Source of the DNA: Micrococcus terreus
GTDB lineage: Bacteria > Actinomycetota > Actinomycetes > Actinomycetales > Micrococcaceae
Direction: 5' to 3'
Assembly: GCF_900116905.1 (NCBI RefSeq)
Contig: NZ_FPCG01000002.1
Coordinates: 248,001 to 312,000 of the forward strand
DNA length: 64,000 nt
Below, piece by piece: positions 31,489-40,378 of the stretch; the stretch's first letter is position 1; each line of letters opens with the position of its first letter. Under the pieces are notes generated by a model. The model made no database searches. It saw only the letters and a program-made list of their open reading frames with translations, and had not been told where the DNA came from. A program made the position numbers and the translations under genes.

Positions 31489-31733
31489 CAAGGATTCCTC
31501 TCGCGTCGTTCAGTTCTGTCTGGTCTGTCTCGGTGCACTGTCGCCCGGGGTTCCGGGCACAGGTCGGCCCGGGGACAACAGGATTTGACGTCTACCGTTC
31601 CATGATTCTTTCTCGATGGCTAATCGGGCAGATCGGATCACCTGATCAGAATCAATGCAGATTTCGTGCTGACTCGGCCCTGTCAGGTGACGGCAGAGCC
31701 CAGGGCACCGGCCACCGTAGACTGGCCGGTGCC
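31489..31733. other. Divergent 245-bp region between putP and hrpA
   Basis: Contains the AT-richest stretch of this part of the chromosome (about 31580-31670), which must hold the putP promoter. I could not pick a convincing -35/-10 pair there. The hrpA -10 box lies at its right end. Confidence 0.4.
31718..31723 (+). promoter_or_regulatory. -10 box TAGACT of hrpA
   Basis: TAGACT ends 10 nt before the hrpA ATG, within a 17-nt stretch that also occurs before sigR. Predicts a leader of only a few bases. Confidence 0.4.
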
Positions 31734-34700
31734 ATGTCACAGCCTGCGATCGCACCCCAGATCACCTATCCCGAGCACCTGCCGGTCTCTGCCCGCCGGG
31801 ACGAGATCAAGGAGGCGATCGAGCGTCACCAGGTGGTCGTCGTCGCCGGTGAGACCGGGTCCGGCAAGACCACCCAGCTGCCCAAGATGTGCCTGGAGCT
31901 GGGCCTGGCCGAGCACGGGATGATCGGGCACACTCAGCCCCGCCGTATCGCGGCACGATCTGTGGCCGAGCGCCTGGCCCACGAGCTGGACACCGAGATC
32001 GGGCGCACGGTCGGCTATCAGGTCCGCTTCACCGCCGAGACCTCGAAGCAGACCCAGGTCAAGGTGATGACCGACGGCATCCTGCTGGCCGAGATCCAGC
32101 AGGACCGGATGCTCTCGCGGTACAGCGTGATCATCATCGACGAGGCTCACGAACGCTCTCTGAACATCGACTTCCTGCTGGGCTACCTGCAGCGGCTGCT
32201 CCCCCAGCGTCCGGATCTGAAGGTCATCATCACCTCGGCCACGATCGATCCAGACTCCTTCGCCCGCCACTTCGGCCGGCCCCTGACCGAGCAGGACTCC
32301 GGGCAGGACCGCGAGCGCGCGGTGGACGGGGTCGTCCCCGCCCCGGTGATCGAGGTGTCCGGCCGCACCTTCCCCGTGGAGATCCGCTACCGTCCCCTCT
32401 CCGCACCGGCGGAAGCGGATGACGAGTACGAGGAGACCGACGACGCCGAGGAGACCCGCGACCCGGTGGACGCGGTCTGCGATGCCGTGGACGAGCTCTC
32501 CCGGGAGGCACCGGGAGACATCCTGGTGTTCTTCCCCGGCGAGCGCGAGATCCGAGATGCGGCCGAGGCCCTGGCTCCGCGCGTGGCGGCCAATCGGCGA
32601 CTGGCCGGCACCGAGATCCTGCCGCTCTACGGTCGGCTCTCCATGGCCGAGCAGCACCGGGTGTTCAGCACGGGAACGACACGGCGGATCGTGCTGGCCA
32701 CGAATGTGGCCGAGACGTCGCTGACCGTGCCGGGCATCAAGTACGTGATCGACACCGGCACCGCGCGCATCTCCCGCTACTCACACCGCACCAAGGTCCA
32801 GCGGCTGCCGATCGAGCGGATCAGCCAGGCCAGTGCCAACCAGCGCTCGGGCCGCTCCGGCCGCACCAGCGACGGCATCGCCATCAGGCTGTACTCGGAG
32901 GAGGACTTCGCCTCCCGCCCGGAGTTCACCGACCCGGAGATCCTGCGCACCAATCTGGCCGCCGTGATCCTGCAGATGTGCGCCATGGGCGTGGCCCGGA
33001 CCCCAGCGGATGTGGCCGACTTCCCGTTCCTGCAGCCCCCGGACACCCGTCAGGTCACCGACGGCGCCACCCTGCTCACCGAGCTGGGCGCCCTGAACTC
33101 CGGTCAGCCGGAGCGGGATGCGCAGGGCCGGACCCGCACCTTCCCCAAGGGCACCATCACTCCGGTGGGGCGGAAGCTGGCACGGCTGCCCGTGGACCCC
33201 CGTCTGGGCCGGATGATCCTGGAGTCCGGCACCCGGGGATGTGTGCGCGAGGTCATGGTCCTGGCAGCGGCGCTGACCATCCAGGATCCCCGCGAGCGTC
33301 CCACCGAACAGCGGGCCGCCGCGGATGAGCAGCACGCGCGCTTCACGGATGCGAACTCGGACTTCACCGGGCTGCTGAACCTGTGGGCGTATCTGCGCGA
33401 TCAGCAGAAGGAGCTCTCCGGCAACCAGTTCCGCAGGATGTGCCGCGCCGAGCACATCAACTATCTGCGGGTGCGCGAGTGGCAGGACCTGGTCCAGCAG
33501 CTGCGCCAGCTGGCGAAGTCCGTGGACATCTCGGTCTCGGCCGGCCCCGTGGACCCGGTGGGTCAGCACGAGCCGGTGCACCGCTCCATCCTCACCGGCC
33601 TGCTCTCCCACATCGGCTCCTGGGACGAACGCAAGCGAGAGTACGCCGGCGCCCGCAACACCCGGTTCGCAGTGTTCCCCGGCTCGGCGCTGTTCAAGAA
33701 GAGGCACCCGTTCGTGATGGCCGCCGAGCTGGTGGAGACCTCCCGGCTCTGGGCCCGCATGGTGGCCAGGATCGAGCCGGAGTGGGCGGAGGAGGCCGCC
33801 GGGTCCCTGGCCAAGCACACCTACAACGAGCCGCACTGGTCCCGCCGCGCCGGCTCCGTGGTGGCCCGGGAGAAGGTCACGCTGTTCGGTGTCACCCTGA
33901 TCCCGGACCGCGCGGTGCGCTACGGGAGGATCGACCCGGTCCTCTCCCGTGAGCTGTTCATCCGTCACGCCCTGGTGGAGGGCGACTGGCGCACCCGGCA
34001 CCGCTTCTATGCCCGCAACCAGCAGGCCCTGGCCGAGGTGGAGGAGCTGGAGTCCCGGCTGCGCCGGCGTGACCTGCGCATCTCCGACGAAGACCTCTTC
34101 TCCTTCTACGATGAGCGCGTCCCAGCCCATGTGGTCTCCGAACGGCACTTCGACTCCTGGTGGAAGAAGGCTCGGCATCAGACCCCGGAGCTGCTGGACA
34201 TCAGTACCGAATCCCTGCTCGCTGCTGACGCCGAGGAGCTGGACACCGATCAGTTCCCCACCACCTTCCACCACCCCACGGATGGCGGTGGGATCGAGCT
34301 GGACCTGGAGTACCAGTTCAACCCGGCCGCCGGGCCGCAGGAGTCGGACGGCATCACGGTGACCATCCCGGTGCTGCTGTTGAACCAGATGGACCCAGAG
34401 CGATTCCGCTGGCTGGTGCCGGGGCTGCGCGCCGAACTGGTCACCGCACTGATCCGTTCCCTGCCCAAGGCGGTGCGCAAGAACTTCGTCCCCGCCCCGG
34501 ACGTGGCCCGCACGGCCGTGGAGCAGCTGGACCAGGAGGCAGATCCCCTCCACGACGATCTGCTGCCCGCCCTGGAGCTGACCCTGCGCCGGATGCGCGG
34601 CGTGGTCATCCCCCCGGACTCCTGGAACCCGGCCTCCGTCCCGGACCACCTGCGGATGGACTACCGCGTGGTGGACTCCCGCGGAGCCGTGGTGGGCGCC

Positions 34701-35894
34701 GGTCCTGACCTGGCCGCACTGCAGGATCGTCTGGCCCAGGCCAACCGCACGGCCATCGCCGAGTCCCTCGCCCAGGCCGGTGGCACCGGCCTGATTCCCG
34801 ACGGCGGCGCACCGGTCCCAGCGCCCTCTCCCGGAGGGCGTGGGCCGGGCACCGGTGCCGGGCGCCGCGGTGGGAAGAACGCTGCAGGTGCCGCGGGCTC
34901 CGTGCCGGGGGGCACCCCCGGTGACCGGGGAGGCCGAGAGGCGGGGCCGTCGTCGGGAGCTGATCCAGGGGCCGGCACCTCCGCGGTGGCCGAGCGTCAC
35001 GGGATGACCGCCTGGGAGGTCGGGGATCTGCCGCGCAGGGTGGAGAGCACCGTGCGGACCGGGCAGAGCGTGCAGCAGATCACCGGGTACCCGGCGCTGG
35101 TGGCCGAGACCCTGCCGGACGGATCCCCCGCGGCAGGCCTGACCGTGATGCGCACACCAGAGGACCAGCGCACCGCGCACCGTGGCGGAGTGGGCGCGCT
35201 GCTGCTGGCCCAGGTGCCCAGCCCGCAGCGCTACGTGCTGGACCACCTGGACAACCGAGAGAAGCTGACCTTCACCCAGAACCCCCACGGGTCCGTGGAC
35301 CAGCTGGTGGCCGACTGCACCCGTGCGGCGATCGACCGGCTGCTGCCAGAGGATCTGCCGTACACCGAGGCCGAGTTCCGCCGGCTCTTCGAGCGGGTGC
35401 AGGCCGAACTGATCGACACCGTGTTCGCGGTGACCGCCGTGGTCGAGCGGATCCTCTCTCGAGGCGTACAGGTGCGCAAGGCCCTCAAGGGCACCGTCTC
35501 ACTGGCCATGGCCCCGGCACTGAACGACATCAAGTCCCAGCTGGGGCAGCTGGTCTTCCCCGGGTTCGTGGCCACCACCGGATGGGCCCATCTGCAGCAT
35601 CTGCCCCGCTACCTGGAAGGGATGCAGAAGCGGATCGAGAAGCTTCAGGCCGGCGGTGCCGTGCAGCGCGATGCCCGGGACATGGCCGTGGTCCAGGAGC
35701 TGGAGGACGCCTTCGACGCCGCCGTGCAGCAGGTGCGGGCACGCCGTCCGGGGCAGCCGATCCCGGCCGCGTTGGACCAGGTCCGATGGATGATCGAGGA
35801 GCTGCGGGTGAGCTACTTCGCCCAGGAGCTGGGCACCGCGGTCTCCGTGTCCGAGAAGCGGGTGCGCCAGGCGCTCAAGGCAGCCGCCGGCTGA
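31734..35894 (+). CDS. hrpA: ATP-dependent RNA helicase HrpA (DEAH-box)
   Basis: 1386 residues. The helicase motifs lie in order: Walker A GETGSGKTTQ near 41, DEAH in IIIDEAHERSLNIDFLLGYL near 137, SAT in VIITSATIDPDSFARHFG, motif V in ETSLTVPGIKYVIDTG, and motif VI QRSGRSGRT. OB-fold and the large C-terminal DUF3418 region follow, as in E. coli HrpA, which rescues stalled colliding ribosomes. A Gly/Pro/Ala-rich insert of about 70 residues (about 1020-1090; GGRGPGTGAGRRGGKNAAG) interrupts the C-terminal half. No Shine-Dalgarno is seen before ATG 31734. Confidence 0.95.
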   Translation: MSQPAIAPQITYPEHLPVSARRDEIKEAIERHQVVVVAGETGSGKTTQLPKMCLELGLAEHGMIGHTQPRRIAARSVAERLAHELDTEIGRTVGYQVRFTAETSKQTQVKVMTDGILLAEIQQDRMLSRYSVIIIDEAHERSLNIDFLLGYLQRLLPQRPDLKVIITSATIDPDSFARHFGRPLTEQDSGQDRERAVDGVVPAPVIEVSGRTFPVEIRYRPLSAPAEADDEYEETDDAEETRDPVDAVCDAVDELSREAPGDILVFFPGEREIRDAAEALAPRVAANRRLAGTEILPLYGRLSMAEQHRVFSTGTTRRIVLATNVAETSLTVPGIKYVIDTGTARISRYSHRTKVQRLPIERISQASANQRSGRSGRTSDGIAIRLYSEEDFASRPEFTDPEILRTNLAAVILQMCAMGVARTPADVADFPFLQPPDTRQVTDGATLLTELGALNSGQPERDAQGRTRTFPKGTITPVGRKLARLPVDPRLGRMILESGTRGCVREVMVLAAALTIQDPRERPTEQRAAADEQHARFTDANSDFTGLLNLWAYLRDQQKELSGNQFRRMCRAEHINYLRVREWQDLVQQLRQLAKSVDISVSAGPVDPVGQHEPVHRSILTGLLSHIGSWDERKREYAGARNTRFAVFPGSALFKKRHPFVMAAELVETSRLWARMVARIEPEWAEEAAGSLAKHTYNEPHWSRRAGSVVAREKVTLFGVTLIPDRAVRYGRIDPVLSRELFIRHALVEGDWRTRHRFYARNQQALAEVEELESRLRRRDLRISDEDLFSFYDERVPAHVVSERHFDSWWKKARHQTPELLDISTESLLAADAEELDTDQFPTTFHHPTDGGGIELDLEYQFNPAAGPQESDGITVTIPVLLLNQMDPERFRWLVPGLRAELVTALIRSLPKAVRKNFVPAPDVARTAVEQLDQEADPLHDDLLPALELTLRRMRGVVIPPDSWNPASVPDHLRMDYRVVDSRGAVVGAGPDLAALQDRLAQANRTAIAESLAQAGGTGLIPDGGAPVPAPSPGGRGPGTGAGRRGGKNAAGAAGSVPGGTPGDRGGREAGPSSGADPGAGTSAVAERHGMTAWEVGDLPRRVESTVRTGQSVQQITGYPALVAETLPDGSPAAGLTVMRTPEDQRTAHRGGVGALLLAQVPSPQRYVLDHLDNREKLTFTQNPHGSVDQLVADCTRAAIDRLLPEDLPYTEAEFRRLFERVQAELIDTVFAVTAVVERILSRGVQVRKALKGTVSLAMAPALNDIKSQLGQLVFPGFVATTGWAHLQHLPRYLEGMQKRIEKLQAGGAVQRDARDMAVVQELEDAFDAAVQQVRARRPGQPIPAALDQVRWMIEELRVSYFAQELGTAVSVSEKRVRQALKAAAG

Positions 35895-35925
35895 ACAGAG
35901 GATCGGAGGAGGCGGACAGCCCGGA

Positions 35926-36363
35926 TCAGGCCTCGGGGACGAACTCGGCGTGACCGGCCACCCGTAGCCCGGCGCGGATCTTCTCTGCGGCGGCGTCCAG
36001 ATCCGCAGGGTCCGGGTTGTTGTCCACGCGGCTCAGGTCGAAGTCGTCCAGGGAATTGGACGGCCAGACATGCACGTGCAGGTGCGGGACCTCATAGCCG
36101 GCGATCATCAGTCCGGCCCGGCGGGCGCCGAACGCCTCCACCTGGACCCGGCCGATGGTCTGGGCCACGCGGGCCAGGTGCCCCACCAGCTCCGGGTCGG
36201 CGTCCGTCCACAGGTCCACCTCGGCACGGGGCACCACCAGGGTGTGTCCGTGGGCGATCGGCCCGATGGACAGGAAGGCCACACAGGACTCGTCCTTCCA
36301 GACGAACCGGCCGGGCAGCTCTCCGTTGATGATGCGGCTGAAGACGGTGGTCGAGGGGCTCAT
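35926..36363 (-). CDS. HIT family protein (histidine triad nucleotide hydrolase)
   Basis: 145 residues. It has the triad motif HLHVHVWPSN (His-x-His-x-His) with the upstream FSRIINGELPGRFVWKDESC and AHGHTLVVPRAEVDLW blocks. Members hydrolyse nucleoside phosphoramidates or adenylates; physiological substrate unknown. Lies downstream of the sulfurtransferase, 57 bp apart, possibly one transcript. Confidence 0.92.
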   Translation of the reverse strand: MSPSTTVFSRIINGELPGRFVWKDESCVAFLSIGPIAHGHTLVVPRAEVDLWTDADPELVGHLARVAQTIGRVQVEAFGARRAGLMIAGYEVPHLHVHVWPSNSLDDFDLSRVDNNPDPADLDAAAEKIRAGLRVAGHAEFVPEA

Positions 36364-36420
36364 GGGCTTCTCCTTCGGTCGGTCTGTCTGGAATGGGGGT
36401 CGTGCGGTCTGCGACGCAGT

Positions 36421-37365
36421 TCAGTCCCCGGTGGCCACGGGCCGTCCGGGTGTGTGGGACCAGGCGGACCAGGACCCGGGGAACAGCGCCGCGCGGATCC
36501 CGGCGATCTGCAGGGCGGCCACCACATGGGCCGCCGTCACGCCCGAGCCGCAGTAGGCGCCGACCTCGGTCCGTCCGTCCTGACCGGCACCGAGCGCGGC
36601 GAACCGTTCTGCCAGCATCTCGGCCGGCAGGAAGCGGCCGTCCTGCCCGAGGTGAGAGGTGGCCGGGGCGTTCAGCGCGCCGGGGATGTGTCCGGCCTGT
36701 GGGTCCAGGGGCTCCTGCTCGCCGCGGAACCGTTCGGGCGCGCGGGCGTCCAGCAGCAGACCGTGCTCCGGCAAGGCGGCGGCGGCGTCGATGTCCAGCA
36801 CCGGCATCCCGTCCCACCGGGTCCGGGCGGACCCGTGCACGGGGATGACCTCCCCGGCCTGCAGCGGCAGCCCGGCCTCCCGCCAGAGCTGCAGTGCCCC
36901 GTCCAGCAGATAGGCCGTGCGGATGCCCGCGTGGCGCAGCAGCCACCAGGCCCGTGCCGCCGAGGTTCCGGCGGAGTCGTCGTAGACCACCACGGTGTCG
37001 CCGTCGTCGATCCCCCACATGCGCACCGCCCGGCTGACGTCCTCGGGGCTGGGCAGGGGATGCCGCCCGTCCTGGGGTTCACCGTGGCCGGCCAGCTGAT
37101 CATTGAGGGAGACGTAGACCGCCCCGGGCAGATGGCCCTGCAGGTGGTCCTCATGGGCACCGCCGCCCAGCGGTGTCCACCGCACATCCAGCAGCTTGAC
37201 GGTGCCGGCCCGGGGTGCCGGGGTGGCCGGGACGAACCCGGGTCCGGTCCTCGGGGCCACCGTGGAATCGGCGCGCTCGGCCGGGTCGAGGTCCACACCC
37301 AGCCAGTCGGCCAGCACCCAGGGGTCCACCAGGACCGGATCGGTGACCGGAAGCAGGCCGCTCAT
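36421..37365 (-). CDS. 3-mercaptopyruvate/thiosulfate sulfurtransferase, two rhodanese domains
   Basis: 314 residues. The N-terminal rhodanese domain is inactive (it ends WGIDDGDTVVVYDDSAGTSA, with Asp at the Cys position). The C-terminal domain has the active Cys near 272 in VGAYCGSGVTAAHVVAAL. CG-S/T-G-V-T is the loop of mercaptopyruvate sulfurtransferases, whereas rhodaneses have CRKGVT, so mercaptopyruvate is the likelier donor. The start overlaps the end of the metallo-beta-lactamase-fold gene by 4 nt. Confidence 0.9.
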   Translation of the reverse strand: MSGLLPVTDPVLVDPWVLADWLGVDLDPAERADSTVAPRTGPGFVPATPAPRAGTVKLLDVRWTPLGGGAHEDHLQGHLPGAVYVSLNDQLAGHGEPQDGRHPLPSPEDVSRAVRMWGIDDGDTVVVYDDSAGTSAARAWWLLRHAGIRTAYLLDGALQLWREAGLPLQAGEVIPVHGSARTRWDGMPVLDIDAAAALPEHGLLLDARAPERFRGEQEPLDPQAGHIPGALNAPATSHLGQDGRFLPAEMLAERFAALGAGQDGRTEVGAYCGSGVTAAHVVAALQIAGIRAALFPGSWSAWSHTPGRPVATGD

Positions 37366-38147
37366 GCGCGTGCACCGGGCGTGGCCGTCGTCGGGAGGTC
37401 CTGGCCGGTGCCGCCCCCCGGGACCTGGACGCTCTCCCCCACTTGCAGACGGGTCAGCTCGGCGCCGTTCGCCTGGGCGAAGCCGCCGGTGAGCTTGAGA
37501 TAGATGCCGTGTCCGTGCTCGCTGAGCAGGCCGTCATGCACGGGGATGAGCTGACGGGCCCCACGGGCGGCCATCAGGCGCAGGAAGTCGATGCTCTCGG
37601 AGACCTTGGCCCACGGAGCGTTGAGCGGGACCAGGACGGTGGCGGGTCGGTGCTCCCCCGGCACCGCGAAGCAGTCGCCCGGATGGTAGACAGCACCGTC
37701 CAGGACGTAGCCGATGTTGTCCACGCGGGGGATCTCCATGTGGATCATGGCGTGGTCCCCGCCCACGGTGTCCACACGGAACCCCGCCGCCTGGAACGAC
37801 TCCCCCGGCACCACGGTGTGGACCTGTCCCGTCTCCGCCCCGGCCTGGACGACAGCGGAGCGCAGACGGTCGGCGGCGGCCTGAGGCGCGTGCAGCTGCA
37901 CGTTCGAGTGCGCGGCCAGGTGGGCCAGCACGGGAGCATCATCCACGTGGTCCGCATGCTCATGGGTGATCAGGATGTGGTCTGCACCCTCCAGCGCCGC
38001 CGGGACCTCGGTGAAGACGCCGGGGTCCAGCACCAGCACCTGCCCGTCCTTCTCCACACGTACACAGGCATGCCCGAGCTTGGTCAGGGTCAGGGCGCCG
38101 GCGGCAGAGGCCTGCGTGGCGACGGGCGCGGAGTCGGTGGTGCTCAC
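37362..38147 (-). CDS. Metallo-beta-lactamase-fold hydrolase (UlaG-like)
   Basis: 261 residues from GTG 38147. The di-metal motif HxHxDH appears as ILITHEHADHVDDAPVL, with later ligands in HTVVPGESFQAAGFRVDTVG, VYHPGDCFAVP and the final His in QLIPVHDGLLSEHG. It belongs to the COG2220 group of small soluble hydrolases. Substrate unknown. First gene of the three-gene MBL-sulfurtransferase-HIT cluster; 37 bp from zur, which is divergent. Confidence 0.88.
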   Translation of the reverse strand: MSTTDSAPVATQASAAGALTLTKLGHACVRVEKDGQVLVLDPGVFTEVPAALEGADHILITHEHADHVDDAPVLAHLAAHSNVQLHAPQAAADRLRSAVVQAGAETGQVHTVVPGESFQAAGFRVDTVGGDHAMIHMEIPRVDNIGYVLDGAVYHPGDCFAVPGEHRPATVLVPLNAPWAKVSESIDFLRLMAARGARQLIPVHDGLLSEHGHGIYLKLTGGFAQANGAELTRLQVGESVQVPGGGTGQDLPTTATPGARA

Positions 38148-38171
38148 CCGTTCAGCCTACCGACCCGCTGG

Positions 38172-38177
38172 TACCCT
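38172..38177 (+). promoter_or_regulatory. -10 box TACCCT of zur, predicted leaderless
   Basis: TACCCT lies exactly 7 nt before the zur ATG. The 37-bp divergent gap leaves no room for a long leader. Confidence 0.5.
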
Positions 38178-38184
38178 GCAAGGG

Positions 38185-38682
38185 ATGATCGAGCAGCCCT
38201 CCACCCCCGCAGCACCCGCCTCGTCGGCGTCCTCCCGCAGCACCCCCGCCCCCGTGCGGCAGCGGTCGACCCCCCAGAAGGCGGCGGTCAACCGGGTCCT
38301 GGACGAGCTGCCGGACTTCGTCTCCGCCCAGGACCTGTTCCAGCTGCTGCGTGAACGCGGCGAGAAGGTCTCTCTGGCCACGGTGTACCGGACGCTGCAG
38401 CAGCAGGTGGAGGACGGCACCGTGGACATGCTCACCCCGGACGACGGCGAGGCCCGCTACCGGCGCTGTGCGGTCGAGGAGCATCACCATCACCTGGTGT
38501 GCCGCCGCTGCGGCAGCACGGTGGAGATCCTGGCGCCCACGGTGGAGTCCTGGGCGGCCCAGACCGCCGCCGAGCACGGCTACACCTCCGTGGAGCACAC
38601 CGTGGAGATCTACGGCCTGTGCCCAGCCTGCTCCGCAGAGTCCGCCGCGTCGCCTGACTCTGCCGCGTCCGACCACGCCTGA
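38185..38682 (+). CDS. zur: Fur-family zinc uptake regulator (Zur-like)
   Basis: 165 residues from ATG 38185. The winged helix (QKAAVNRVLDELPDFVSAQD, EKVSLATVYRTLQQQVEDG) is followed by the dimerisation domain with EEHHHHLVCRRCGSTVEIL and a second pair in YGLCPACSAE; the two CxxC pairs make the structural zinc site, and the His cluster belongs to the regulatory site. A Zur role is inferred from the znuABC genes next door and the palindromic box upstream of znuA. The last ~15 residues are a Ser/Ala tail that overlaps znuC on the other strand by 73 bp. Confidence 0.9.
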   Translation: MIEQPSTPAAPASSASSRSTPAPVRQRSTPQKAAVNRVLDELPDFVSAQDLFQLLRERGEKVSLATVYRTLQQQVEDGTVDMLTPDDGEARYRRCAVEEHHHHLVCRRCGSTVEILAPTVESWAAQTAAEHGYTSVEHTVEIYGLCPACSAESAASPDSAASDHA

Positions 38683-39491
38683 TCCGCCACCACCCCGGAC
38701 TCGGGCAGCACCTGCACGCCTGGCCCGCACTCCGGATCGTCGATGAACGTCCCGGCCGGACGGTGGATCGAGCCCAGCCCGTAGACCGACTCCAGGTTCT
38801 CCTGGGTCAGCACCTGCCCGGGCGTGCCGGAGGCCACCACGCGCCCGCCCATCAGGATCACGTGGTCGGCGGCACGCGCCTCATCCAGGTCATGCGTGGT
38901 CAGCACCACCGAATGTCCATGGTCGGTCTCGGCGTGGATCAGGTCGTCGATGGTGCGGGCCGAGACCAGGTCCAGTCCGGTCATCGGCTCATCGAGCATC
39001 AGCAGCTCGTGGCCCTGGGCGATCCCCTGGGCCACGTACACGCGCTGGCGCTGACCCCCGGAGAGCTCGTCCAGGTGCCGGTGGGCCAGATCGGCCACGT
39101 CCATCTGCTCCATGGCCTCCTGCACCGCGGCCCGGTCCTCGCGCCGGAACGGACGGAACCAGCCCAGGGAGGGATACCGTCCCATCCGCACCACGTCCCG
39201 CACGGTCATCGGAGTGCCCTCCGGGTACACCACGGACTGCATGACGAAGGAGATCTGGTGCCGGGCCTGCTCCACCGGCTGGCCGAACACGCGCAGGGTG
39301 CCCGAGCTGGGCGTGAGCACGCCGGCCATGGCTTGCAGCAGGGTGGACTTGCCCGAGCCGTTGGGCCCGATCACCGCCGTCACCGTCCCGCGCGGCACCC
39401 GGAACCCGGAGCTGCGCACCGCCAGGTGGTCTCCGTGCCGCAGCACCAGACCGTCGGCCTCCACCACCCAGTCCTGGCTCTCACCGGACAT
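38610..39491 (-). CDS. znuC: Zinc/manganese ABC transporter ATP-binding protein
   Basis: 293 residues from ATG 39491 (GGAGG 9 nt upstream). Walker A VIGPNGSGKSTLLQAMAGVL, signature ELSGGQRQRVYVAQGIAQG, Walker B LLMLDEPMTGLDLVSA and the switch His in VVLTTHDLDEA are all intact. The last ~25 residues form an Asp/Ala/Ser/Glu tail (DAAESGDAADSAEQAG) encoded antisense to the zur tail. It energises the ZnuB channel. The start overlaps the znuB stop by 11 nt. Confidence 0.93.
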   Translation of the reverse strand: MSGESQDWVVEADGLVLRHGDHLAVRSSGFRVPRGTVTAVIGPNGSGKSTLLQAMAGVLTPSSGTLRVFGQPVEQARHQISFVMQSVVYPEGTPMTVRDVVRMGRYPSLGWFRPFRREDRAAVQEAMEQMDVADLAHRHLDELSGGQRQRVYVAQGIAQGHELLMLDEPMTGLDLVSARTIDDLIHAETDHGHSVVLTTHDLDEARAADHVILMGGRVVASGTPGQVLTQENLESVYGLGSIHRPAGTFIDDPECGPGVQVLPESGVVADQAWSDAAESGDAADSAEQAGHRP

Positions 39492-40365
39492 CGGCGCCCA
39501 CCTCCAGAGCAGATTCACGACGACGGCCCCGGGAGCTGCGCGCGGACCGCAGGGTCTCGCGGACGGCCAGGACCAGGAAGAACAGCACGATGGGCACCAG
39601 GGCCATGGTGGCCGAGCCGGCGGTGCCGATCCGGTAGCTGAGCACCAGCCCGCACCAGACCGAGAACAGGGCGATCAGCACCGACCACGCGAACATGGCC
39701 GGCACAGTGCGGGAGATCAGCGCCGCCGTGGCCGGGGGGCCCACCAGCAGGCCGAACACCAGCAGGGTGCCCACGGCCTGGAAGCTGCCGATCACCGACG
39801 TGGCGATCAGCACGAGCAGCAGCATGTGGGTCAGCTGGGGCCGCATCCCCAGGGACCGGGCCTTGGGCGGGGCGAAGGACAGGGCCATCATCGGACGGTA
39901 GAGCAGCACCGCCAGGACGATCACCGCCACGGCCATGATCGACTGCACGCGGATGTCCTCCCAGCTCACCCCCAAGGCGTCGCCGAACAGGATGCTGGTC
40001 AGCGAACCGGTGTAGGAGTCCGAGCGGGAGATCATCACCACGCCCAGGGCCATCATGCCCACGAACAGCAGGCCGATCGAGGTGTCCTCCTTCAGCGTGG
40101 TGCTACGGTGGATCAGCTCGATCCCGCCCACCATGGCCACAGCGGCGACGGCGGCGCCAAGGTAGGGCGAGAAGTCGAAGAGGACTGCGGCGGCGATCCC
40201 CGGGATCACCCCGTGCACGAAGGCGTCCCCGAAGAAGCTCATGCCGCGCAGCACCAGCCACACGCCCACGACGGAGGACATCACCGCGGCGATCATCCCG
40301 CCGATCAGGGCACGCTGCTGGAAGCCCAGAGTGAAGGGCTCAGCCAGCCAGTCGATCAGCTCCAT
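39481..40365 (-). CDS. znuB: Zinc/manganese ABC transporter permease
   Basis: 294 residues with eight to nine membrane helices of the ABC-3 family. It begins MELIDWLAEPFTLGFQQRAL and contains LRGMSFFGDAFVHGVIPGIA, the conserved early loop, and FGLLVGPPATAALISRTVPA. It forms the import channel with ZnuC. Follows znuA by 13 bp. Confidence 0.94.
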   Translation of the reverse strand: MELIDWLAEPFTLGFQQRALIGGMIAAVMSSVVGVWLVLRGMSFFGDAFVHGVIPGIAAAVLFDFSPYLGAAVAAVAMVGGIELIHRSTTLKEDTSIGLLFVGMMALGVVMISRSDSYTGSLTSILFGDALGVSWEDIRVQSIMAVAVIVLAVLLYRPMMALSFAPPKARSLGMRPQLTHMLLLVLIATSVIGSFQAVGTLLVFGLLVGPPATAALISRTVPAMFAWSVLIALFSVWCGLVLSYRIGTAGSATMALVPIVLFFLVLAVRETLRSARSSRGRRRESALEVGADVR

Positions 40366-40378
40366 GCGTCCAGCCCCC

